From contig CATEYX010000056.1 in the NCBI GenBank assembly GCA_949511925.1, forward strand, positions 1-14,949: 14,949 bases of DNA. The letters run 5' to 3'. Shown here one piece after another: positions 6,752 through 14,035 of this stretch. Both the position numbers and the translations under genes were made by a program. The notes beneath the pieces were generated by a model. The model ran no database searches. It was not told the origin of the DNA and was given only the letters and a program-made list of their open reading frames with translations. How positions within the stretch are numbered: the first letter of the stretch is position 1; each line of letters opens with the position of its first letter. The DNA comes from Cryomorphaceae bacterium. Lineage in GTDB: Bacteria > Bacteroidota > Bacteroidia > Flavobacteriales > BACL11.

Positions 6752-7438
6752 TTAATTTTCGCTATTTTTATAAGTGTATAGATGCGCCGGCTTGTGTGCA
6801 ACACCTTGCTGCTTTTCATCAGTTTTAATTATTAAAACATCTTTAGATACATTTTTTCTAAAATTTCTTTTATCTAATTTCTGATCTAATAGTATTTCAT
6901 ACAAATTTTGTAATTGAGATAAAGTAAATTTTGATGGCAATAAATTAGTCACCAATTCATGATCTAATTGATTTCTTAAATATTCTATTCCATTATTTAA
7001 AATTAAATTATGATCAAATGCTAATTCAGAAGACACTTTATCTAACTCAACCCATTCTGCATCAATAGCAAATGAAGAAGCATGAGGTATATAATCTTCC
7101 ATTTTTACTAAAGCAATATAACCTACAGTTACAACCCTTTCTTTTGGTTCTTTACGATACATTTTAAGCCAAGATTGATCTTTCTTATCTTTAGTTCTTT
7201 CAGGACTTCCAAAAACTGAAAATTGATCTAAAAATAAATCATCTATTGAAGTTAAACTATTTAAAATCCTTTGTGCTCCAGTTAGCAGATCTTCATTCAA
7301 ACCTACCAAATCACCAGGTAATGCAAATTGATAATCATTTTTTTCATTAATAAATTTTTTAATTAACAAAACTTTAAGCTTTTGATCTTCATCAAATCCT
7401 AATACAACACAGTCAATAGATAAATTTATCGGTGACAT
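6752..7438 (-). CDS. NrtR/AraR-type regulator: degenerate Nudix domain plus winged helix
   Basis: A 228-residue transcription regulator. Residues 1-145 form a Nudix fold (VVLGFDEDQKLKVLLIKK at 11-28, FALPGDL at 38-44). Residues 146-228 match the C-terminal winged-helix half of the NrtR group, with LLPSKFTLSQLQNLYE at 166-181, LDKRNFRKN at 188-196 and HKPAHLYTY at 215-223. In the Nudix box, G42 is followed by E49 and R57, but the REUxEE glutamates are replaced by RILNSLT, so hydrolysis is very unlikely and the domain should act as a ligand sensor. Known members sense ADP-ribose compounds or sugars; the Bacteroides arabinose regulator AraR belongs to this group. It is the last gene of a carbohydrate-related operon, 17 bases after the glycoside hydrolase gene, so it probably controls that operon. 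The ligand and operator are unknown. Confidence 0.88.
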   Translation of the reverse strand: MSPINLSIDCVVLGFDEDQKLKVLLIKKFINEKNDYQFALPGDLVGLNEDLLTGAQRILNSLTSIDDLFLDQFSVFGSPERTKDKKDQSWLKMYRKEPKERVVTVGYIALVKMEDYIPHASSFAIDAEWVELDKVSSELAFDHNLILNNGIEYLRNQLDHELVTNLLPSKFTLSQLQNLYEILLDQKLDKRNFRKNVSKDVLIIKTDEKQQGVAHKPAHLYTYKNSEN

Positions 7439-7455
7439 ATATTTAGCTTTTAAAA

Positions 7456-8721
7456 TTATTTAACATAAAATGGAAAATTTGCAGTAGCAACGTTTTTATT
7501 TGAGTCACGAACATAAATAAAAAATCTATAAGGACCTGACTTTAAAGGTGCTTTTATAATTAATTTATCATTTAAATTTTCAACAACAGTAAAAGAAATT
7601 GGTTCTGGTGTTTTTTCAAAATCTCCACCAGCTTTCTTATCTCTACTCTCTGGCATTAGCTGAAATTCATAAGTTAGGCTATCATTTTCAGAATCAGTAA
7701 CGCTATAAGTAAAGGTAGAATTTTTTCCTCTTTTTAATTTCACACTTTCTTTCTTATCAAAATTATTTAACAAAAAAGAATTAAGAATTGGAGCAGTGTT
7801 TCGGCTCTCTCCCTCCCAATATGCATTTAAAACATCAATACTTTGTGTTGCATTTTTTTGTTTTGTAAAAAGACCATACCAAGTTGGGGTTTGTTCTTGT
7901 TTATAGCCCCATAAAAAAGCATAACTACCTAAACATAATTCTTTATCCTCTCTAATATATTTATAAGCTATATCTCTAAAATTTGCTTTTTCTTTACTTG
8001 TAGCCTCAATAGCAACTCCCCATGAAGTCATAGGTGACTCCCAATGCCCATAAGGCCCCCATTCAGTTACCATATATGGTTTTTTCCAGCCATACATTCT
8101 TACTTCATTAGAGAGGTTTTTTATTCCTCCGTAAGTATTAATACCTAAAATATCAATGCTTGGACAATATTTTTTAATCATAAAAACTTCAGCAGGATCA
8201 ATACCAGCAGTAACAGTCATAGTTGGATGGTTCGGATCTAACTCTTTTATCATCTTTGCAATATCTTCAACTGCATTCCAGACTCGGAAATTTTTATAAA
8301 ACAAATCCACTTCATTTCCTATAGCCCACATTAATAATGCCGGATGATCTTTATACTTTATAACGTCTTGTTCAAAAGCTTTTAATTGTGCTAGAATAGC
8401 GTATTCATCATTATAATTAAATCCATGTCTTTCATGCCCTACCCAGAAACCAAGACAAACACTTATTCCATTAGCATAAGCATTATCAAGCACTTTCTTA
8501 GCATCACCGGTACTCCATGTTCTTATTGAGTTTCCACCTATAGATTTAAGTACATCAAGATATTCTGTACCTCCTGCTCCTTTAACATAATAAGGCTTAC
8601 CATTTCTTAATAATTGAAACCCATTATTAGTTTTAATAATTTCCGTTTTCTGACTAATTACTTGTTGTGAAAAGCAGAAACTACTAATAAATAAAGCAAT
8701 AAAAAGTATTTTGAATCTCAT
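7456..8721 (-). CDS. Secreted clan GH-A glycoside hydrolase-like protein
   Basis: A 421-residue exported protein. The signal peptide ends near residue 18 (FCFSQQ). Residues 25-305 form a single TIM barrel of clan GH-A type: GKPYYVKGAGG at 41-51, SIRTWS at 65-70, WAIGNEVDL at 132-140 with the likely acid/base Glu137, GINTYGG at 193-199, and MVTEWGPYGHW at 217-227 with the likely nucleophile Glu220. About 110 residues follow as an Ig- or cadherin-like beta domain (TYSVTDSENDSLTYEFQ, 338-354). It resembles the TIM-barrel part of GH2-like enzymes but lacks their N-terminal jelly-roll domain; GH5 or an unassigned GH-A family is possible. It has no T9SS tail or lipobox, so the predicted location is periplasmic. 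Its start overlaps the upstream stop by one base. The substrate is unknown; a transglycosylase role is also possible. Confidence 0.88.
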   Translation of the reverse strand: MRFKILFIALFISSFCFSQQVISQKTEIIKTNNGFQLLRNGKPYYVKGAGGTEYLDVLKSIGGNSIRTWSTGDAKKVLDNAYANGISVCLGFWVGHERHGFNYNDEYAILAQLKAFEQDVIKYKDHPALLMWAIGNEVDLFYKNFRVWNAVEDIAKMIKELDPNHPTMTVTAGIDPAEVFMIKKYCPSIDILGINTYGGIKNLSNEVRMYGWKKPYMVTEWGPYGHWESPMTSWGVAIEATSKEKANFRDIAYKYIREDKELCLGSYAFLWGYKQEQTPTWYGLFTKQKNATQSIDVLNAYWEGESRNTAPILNSFLLNNFDKKESVKLKRGKNSTFTYSVTDSENDSLTYEFQLMPESRDKKAGGDFEKTPEPISFTVVENLNDKLIIKAPLKSGPYRFFIYVRDSNKNVATANFPFYVK

Positions 8722-10070
8722 TATCTAATTATTTGAACTTTTTTAGTGTACAAATTATTTTTTGAGTGAACCTTAATAAAATAAATACCTGATTTGAATT
8801 CTGACACATCTAAGTTAATGTTTTCAGAGTTTTTATTTAGTACAGTTGATAATAATATTTTACCATGACTATTATAAAGGTCTAATGTATTTACTTCATT
8901 GTTATTCAGCTTAACTTGAATACTTAAGTTGTTTTTTGCAGGCTGTGGAAAGACATTTATTAAGTTTGATTCATTTATTTCATTAATAAGTAAAGGTGTT
9001 GAAGATAAATTAAAGTCATCTAAAAAATACAAATCCCAATTAACCACTCCTTGATCTATAAAAATTACAAATCTTGTAATAGACTGAGAAGCAACACTAC
9101 TTAAGTCAACTGAAAATTGTTGCCATTGGTTATTAGATGATAATGCAGAATTATAAGCATAAATTTCATTATTATTATCATCCTGGAAAGATACATATAT
9201 TGGTCTTGGAGGTCCATAAACTTTAAAATTAAAATACTTATTAACGCTAAGATCTAAGGCCCCTTCAGAAAAATAAGACACCAATACGTCTTCTCCATTC
9301 GCATCAGGATTTCTCGTATACTCACCAGAATATTTACTATTATTAATAGTTGAATTATCAGGGTTATAACCTTGATTAAGCCAACCACTTACATAATCAA
9401 AAGAAGCGCAAGGGGTTCCCGAAGGACATACTCCTAAATTCCAATTACAATCCCAGTCTGCTAGATCAACTGCAGGATTAAGCATTTGCCCATCACATTG
9501 ATTAGAAAATTCCGGACCATATAAATTATCAAAATAATAAGTGTCATTTGTATTCGTATTGCCGTTAAATAATAATATCACTGATGTTAATCCATCATCA
9601 GACATATTTACGTCTGGTCTTGAATCAAATGATAATTCTATAGTTTCCCACTCATTGCTAAGTGTTGTTACTCCTAAATAAATACTGTGCCTACCATCTG
9701 GATAATTAGTTGCACCTGCTATACTAGAATCTTCTAATGTTATTTGTATAGGAATACCCGGTAACGGGCTAAAAACATCAACACTCATAGTTTTACTTCC
9801 ACTAACATAATCACTTACATCATTAATTGATCCATTAGCAATTATTACCAATACGTCCCATAATTCCCCAGGATTCCTAACATATTGTGCGCAGAGATTA
9901 GAATTATTTACTGTACTTGATAAATCTGGGTTAGGAAAACGTGTTGTCATTCCCCCATGAACAAAATCATAATATCCAACACGCGTTTGCTCAAAGTCAT
10001 CCCAAAGTACTTGGGAATTACTGAAAAGTGGTAAGGTTAAGATTAGAAATAGTAATGCTTTAGTTTTCAT
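8721..10070 (-). CDS. T9SS-secreted protein with two carbohydrate-binding-like modules
   Basis: A 449-residue protein. The signal peptide ends near SNSQ (residue 20). Residues 21-188 form a first beta-sandwich module (LWDDFEQTR, AQYVRNPGELWDVLV, ITLEDSS, WETIELSFDS, YYFDNLYG). A Cys-containing linker covers about 192-237. A second, related module covers 238-358 (GEYTRNPDANGEDVLVSYF, VSFQDDNNNEIY, NQWQQFSVDLSS, LYFLDDFNL). Residues 365-449 are a type A T9SS sorting domain: INVFPQPAKNNLSIQ, LDLYNSHGKIL, LDVSEFKSGIYFIKV and a KKVQIIR end. The modules look like CBM4/9/11-type galactose-binding folds, as in secreted polysaccharidases, but no catalytic domain is present. The role is probably glycan binding at the cell surface. 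It is translationally coupled to the glycoside hydrolase gene (TAATG overlap). Confidence 0.85.
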   Translation of the reverse strand: MKTKALLFLILTLPLFSNSQVLWDDFEQTRVGYYDFVHGGMTTRFPNPDLSSTVNNSNLCAQYVRNPGELWDVLVIIANGSINDVSDYVSGSKTMSVDVFSPLPGIPIQITLEDSSIAGATNYPDGRHSIYLGVTTLSNEWETIELSFDSRPDVNMSDDGLTSVILLFNGNTNTNDTYYFDNLYGPEFSNQCDGQMLNPAVDLADWDCNWNLGVCPSGTPCASFDYVSGWLNQGYNPDNSTINNSKYSGEYTRNPDANGEDVLVSYFSEGALDLSVNKYFNFKVYGPPRPIYVSFQDDNNNEIYAYNSALSSNNQWQQFSVDLSSVASQSITRFVIFIDQGVVNWDLYFLDDFNLSSTPLLINEINESNLINVFPQPAKNNLSIQVKLNNNEVNTLDLYNSHGKILLSTVLNKNSENINLDVSEFKSGIYFIKVHSKNNLYTKKVQIIR

Positions 10071-10083
10071 AATTTAAATTGTG

Positions 10084-11322
10084 TTAATTAGTGAATTTAA
10101 TGTTATCAATTTTGAGTCTATCTTTATCAGAAAAATCAAAGGATATATTTTTTATTCTTTTTAGATTAATTTCTGATTTCTTAATAGGAAAGTTCTTTAA
10201 TGGAATTTTTATTTTTTGCCAATTATTAGTTTTCTCCTCCTTTATGTATTTTAATAAATTAAGAGCCATTTTCTTTCCATTATAATCTTCTATGAAAATT
10301 TTAGGGCTAGAAAATTTGTCAATTTTTATATCAAGCTCAAGATAAACACCATAAATACTTTTACTTAGATCAGAGTACAACCAGTTATTCCAGCTAATTC
10401 CTAGTTTCTTCCAACTACATTTATCATTATCAATATTTACATCAATATAGTTGCCTTGTGCATAATCTGAATCAGAACTAAGTTTAATATTTTGACAATA
10501 ATTATTATTTACCCCAAAAGCAGAATTTAATTTTTCTGAAAAGATATCAATTGGTAGAGCAGTATCTTTTACTGAAAGAGATGATGATGATATTTTTTTG
10601 TAATTATGTTTATGCTCAACAATCATAATATCATCAATATAAATATCCACTTTATCGTAACACTGTAAAAGTAACTGCTTAATATTTGTCAAATCAATGT
10701 TATTAACTTGATAAGAGAAAGTAGAAAGTGGTATAATTACCTTAGACCATTTATTAGTAATCTCACCCGCCTCAATTCCTAAGTAACCTGCAGTAGCATA
10801 GCATTGATTAGCAGAATAATCTTCTAAAATAAATACTATAGGGATATTATAAATTACATCTCCATTCACCCTTGCCATAAACTCAATAGCAGCATTATTT
10901 ACTATACCGGATAAATCTTTACCCTGCCAACCATCCCAACCAATTCCCATACCAATCCATTCACAAGTTTGTGGCTTATCGGTTTTTATATGAAGAGAAT
11001 TCTTTTCTTCATTTTTTTTAACTTTAACTTCTACTAAAGGTAAATCATAAACTAAATCAATCTTTACAGTATCAATAATTTTTTCTAAATCTTTAGGAAT
11101 ACCAGAATAATCTATACTTGCATCAAGTGATGAAAAACTAAAGGGATTACAATTTTCATCTTCATTTCCCCAAACTTCATCTGTTCCTCCCTCACTAAAT
11201 ATCTCAATTGAAGTAAAGCCATTTATTCCTTCTGATTGTTCAACCTCAAGGTTATATAAAGTTACTTCTTTCATATTTGAACATGAAAAAAGAAACAATA
11301 ATATTGTTAAATACTTATACAT
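10084..11322 (-). CDS. Lipoprotein with two duplicated carbohydrate-binding-like modules
   Basis: A 412-residue lipoprotein with a short signal peptide and Cys14 (LFLFSC-SN). Two homologous modules cover about 38-235 and 258-411. Aligned blocks are IEIFSEGG/IDIFSEKL, CEWIGMGIGWDGWQGKDLS/CSWKKLGISWNNWLYSDLS, FILEDYSA/IFIEDYNG, NKWSKVIIPLSTF/NNWQKIKIPLKNF, and IDLTNIK..IYIDDIMI/INLKRIK..LKIDNIKF. The first carries an extra segment of about 45 residues after its first Cys (59-105). Tryptophans in GWDGW and SWNNW are candidates for stacking on sugars. The fold resembles CBM11-like beta sandwiches; no catalytic motif is seen. It lies three bases from the upstream lipoprotein gene and 13 from the next gene, inside the operon. 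It is likely a surface or periplasm-facing glycan-binding protein. Confidence 0.82.
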   Translation of the reverse strand: MYKYLTILLFLFSCSNMKEVTLYNLEVEQSEGINGFTSIEIFSEGGTDEVWGNEDENCNPFSFSSLDASIDYSGIPKDLEKIIDTVKIDLVYDLPLVEVKVKKNEEKNSLHIKTDKPQTCEWIGMGIGWDGWQGKDLSGIVNNAAIEFMARVNGDVIYNIPIVFILEDYSANQCYATAGYLGIEAGEITNKWSKVIIPLSTFSYQVNNIDLTNIKQLLLQCYDKVDIYIDDIMIVEHKHNYKKISSSSLSVKDTALPIDIFSEKLNSAFGVNNNYCQNIKLSSDSDYAQGNYIDVNIDNDKCSWKKLGISWNNWLYSDLSKSIYGVYLELDIKIDKFSSPKIFIEDYNGKKMALNLLKYIKEEKTNNWQKIKIPLKNFPIKKSEINLKRIKNISFDFSDKDRLKIDNIKFTN

Positions 11323-11325
11323 TAA

Positions 11326-12324
11326 CTAGTTTAAAATGGGAGCTCCATTACTCCATATTAAAAAATCTACATCTGCTCTTGCAGGTCCCGAATCAGGATT
11401 TGCTAAAAGAAGTGTTCTTACTTTAAATATCTTATCTGGCTGCTTTATCCCGTTACCTGAATTTGTTCCAGGAGGAATTAAATCGTTATAACAAATTGAA
11501 ACCATCCTCCAACCTGTCCAATTCACATCAAATTCTAAATCAAATCTATCCTCACTGTTAGCGTCATGATAATCATCTCCATTTTCATCCTCATAAAATT
11601 CTAATTTGAATAATGAGTTTGGAAGATTTGTTACAGATGAAATAGTACTATCACCTTTAATCATAATATTAAAATATAATTTACTAGGATCATTAATCAT
11701 ATTATTTTTATCATCATACCAGAAATTTGAAAAATAATCAACATATCCTATTAGCCAATCCCAATCACATGTACCAAATTGTGCTAAATATTTATCTTTT
11801 TGACCTGCACCTCCAATTGCTAGTGCTCTTGTACACCCAGATTGAAAAAATCCTGTAAAATTAGGATTAAAATTATTCTCTAAGTCAGTAATCAAAACAG
11901 TATTTTCATTTTGATAATCTTTTTCTACTTGAATATTTAAATAATTATAGATAGTAGTATCATCCATTTCAAAGCTTAGCTCTACATCACAATTCTCATT
12001 AGTAAAAAATGGTAAGGATGAAGAATTACCAAGCCAAGTAGAGTTAGATTGGTTAATTTCATTTGATTTTCCTGAAATAATTTTGACAGAGCCAGAGCTT
12101 AGCCCTTTTATCTGTATTTTCCAATCAAGCTGCTTTGAAAAAGATGCAGTAAAATATATATTTTCACCACTCGCAAAGTCAACACTATCACCAACTACAC
12201 TTAATGGTTCTAGTATTTCTAAATCTGCAAATAAATCATTTAAACTTGGTCCTTCGATCTTTTCTTTTTCACAAGAGGTAAAAAAGAAAGGGAAAAGAAA
12301 TAAAAGAAATTTTAATTTTTTCAT
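11326..12324 (-). CDS. Lipoprotein with a carbohydrate-binding-like C-terminal module
   Basis: A 332-residue lipoprotein: signal peptide with lipobox FTSC and acylated Cys18, followed by the charged tail EKEKIEGPS. Residues 30-135 look like an Ig-type beta domain (VVGDSVDFASGENIYFTASF, then GNSSSLPFFTNENCDVELSF). From about 138 a beta-sandwich module follows (TVLITDLENNFNPN, FGTCDWDWLIGYVDYFSNFW, KLYFNIMIKGD, LEFYEDENGDDYHD, WTGWRMVSICYNDLIPPG, DVDFLIWSNG). Its pattern of an acidic EDENG turn and a WxxVSI strand parallels the modules of the next two gene products. It is the first of three consecutive binding-protein genes, four bases after the beta-barrel gene. It is likely a surface glycan-binding lipoprotein comparable in role, not in evident homology, to SusE/F-type proteins. 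Ligand unknown. Confidence 0.78.
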   Translation of the reverse strand: MKKLKFLLFLFPFFFTSCEKEKIEGPSLNDLFADLEILEPLSVVGDSVDFASGENIYFTASFSKQLDWKIQIKGLSSGSVKIISGKSNEINQSNSTWLGNSSSLPFFTNENCDVELSFEMDDTTIYNYLNIQVEKDYQNENTVLITDLENNFNPNFTGFFQSGCTRALAIGGAGQKDKYLAQFGTCDWDWLIGYVDYFSNFWYDDKNNMINDPSKLYFNIMIKGDSTISSVTNLPNSLFKLEFYEDENGDDYHDANSEDRFDLEFDVNWTGWRMVSICYNDLIPPGTNSGNGIKQPDKIFKVRTLLLANPDSGPARADVDFLIWSNGAPILN

Positions 12325-12328
12325 AGTA

Positions 12329-14035
12329 TTATAAATTCATATTAAACATAAAGATTAATCTTCCTAGTGAAAATTCATCATAAGTATTTGTTTTGTCTAA
12401 AACATTAAACTGATTATATTGCATTGTGAAATAAATATTTTCTGTAAAATGATGTTGTAATCCAGCTATTAGTATAGTTTCTTTACTATCATATATATGA
12501 TTAGAATAATCATTAATCTGGTCATATTTATCTCTATCAGCCATAAACTCATTACCTTCTGCATAAAACACTTTAGCGCCTGCAATTATTTTGAAATTCT
12601 TAATTAGCTCATACGAAATTGATCCACTATACAATATGCTAGTAAAATCAATCTTTTCAAAATTTTCACCTGCTCTATTTACAGTTTCAAGATTCATACT
12701 CCCTTCAAGAATAAGACTTTTTTTAGTAGACAAAAGTTTATTTAATAAAAGCATTGAATGCAAAGCTGATTTATTAAGCATTCTCTTCTGAGTTGTACCT
12801 TGACCAATAACTTCAGTAAAATATTGGGTTTGAATATTAGCACTAAAAAAATCTGTTATATTCATATTACTAATTTTAGCTGTAAAACCAATTCTATTTG
12901 GAGTTGCATCACCATATGGAGAAACAGAACTATACATTGGATTGTAACTCATTAAGGAAGTTGAAAGATTCTGATTATATACATTAGGGTCAGACATAAC
13001 ATCAAGTAAACTCACTTTTCTTTGAGTATAATTATTTGAATAATAAGGATATGTAGTGGTACTGTTACTGTACTGTATTCTTCTTGTTTGAGCCCCCATA
13101 CTTCTAAATTCAGAATCAACATATCTAAATCCAAGGTCAAGCTCACCGTTTATTCTTTTTGAGTGTAGTGAGGCTTGCATAAAATTACCTTTTACTTCAG
13201 GCGCTAATAAATCACCATCCCACCCTCTTTTAGAGAACCCACCCTCTAATAACATTTTATATGGATTATCATTTACTGAACCAGAATAAGATATTTGCGT
13301 ATTAAGAACCGGATTATAATACGCAACTGTTCCATTACTTGAAGATAAAACTTCAAATGTATTTACATAATGTGATCCTAAATTTATTTTATTGCTTAAT
13401 CTAACCATTGCCGAACCACCAAGCATTAACAATTCTGGTTTTCCTAGCCATTCAACTCCTCTAATCCTAGCTGTAAAAGCATCAAAATCAAGTTGCTCAA
13501 TAAAATTATACATATTGTAAGAGAAATTAGTCTGCAATCCTTGCAATCTGTGATAATTAGATTGATAATAATTTTCATAATTCACATAATCTCTATAAAA
13601 TTTAAAAACTGAAGGCTCATATTGTGATAGCTCCTGTTCATAATTATATAAGGTAAACTTAGTTTGTTTTAAGTAAATATCCCCAATACTAAATGCAATT
13701 TTATTATTAACGATTCCCTTAGCAGACAATCTTCTTAATTCAACAACACTTTTGTTTCCCCACATTCCGCCAAAATCATTTTTTAATCTAATTTCAGAGA
13801 AAATTTCAATATCATCTACAGGAGTAAAATGAAATCCTAAATCGAGAACAGTAGACCCTCCTCCATTACTTCTAGTTGAAACTGTATCTATGTCTTTAAT
13901 AGTACCCTCAAGTGCATCTCTATTAAATATTACTCTAGAATTACCATCATACCAAAGTTTTGATTTAACTTGTGATTGTACAAGTATAGGTGATAACATA
14001 AGAAATAAGAAATAGTATAAATATGTTTTTTTCAT
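12329..14035 (-). CDS. Outer-membrane beta-barrel protein (porin-like), unknown family
   Basis: A 568-residue protein with a signal peptide (MKKTYLYYFLFLMLSPILVQSQ). The mature part consists of many alternating hydrophobic/polar strands rich in Tyr, Phe, Asn and Ser, ending GRLIFMFNMNL, typical of a large outer-membrane barrel of Bacteroidota. Conserved-looking stretches are IAFSIGDIYLKQTKFTLYNY at about 114-133, followed by EPSVFKFYRDYVNYENYY and LDFDAFTARIRGVEW. There is no TonB box or plug domain, so it is not a SusC-type transporter; it is also too large for an OmpA-type barrel. Its start overlaps the stop of the upstream barrel gene by one base. The context suggests a channel or scaffold for the glycan handled by this operon, or a surface adhesion barrel. 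I cannot assign a named family. Confidence 0.78.
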   Translation of the reverse strand: MKKTYLYYFLFLMLSPILVQSQVKSKLWYDGNSRVIFNRDALEGTIKDIDTVSTRSNGGGSTVLDLGFHFTPVDDIEIFSEIRLKNDFGGMWGNKSVVELRRLSAKGIVNNKIAFSIGDIYLKQTKFTLYNYEQELSQYEPSVFKFYRDYVNYENYYQSNYHRLQGLQTNFSYNMYNFIEQLDFDAFTARIRGVEWLGKPELLMLGGSAMVRLSNKINLGSHYVNTFEVLSSSNGTVAYYNPVLNTQISYSGSVNDNPYKMLLEGGFSKRGWDGDLLAPEVKGNFMQASLHSKRINGELDLGFRYVDSEFRSMGAQTRRIQYSNSTTTYPYYSNNYTQRKVSLLDVMSDPNVYNQNLSTSLMSYNPMYSSVSPYGDATPNRIGFTAKISNMNITDFFSANIQTQYFTEVIGQGTTQKRMLNKSALHSMLLLNKLLSTKKSLILEGSMNLETVNRAGENFEKIDFTSILYSGSISYELIKNFKIIAGAKVFYAEGNEFMADRDKYDQINDYSNHIYDSKETILIAGLQHHFTENIYFTMQYNQFNVLDKTNTYDEFSLGRLIFMFNMNL

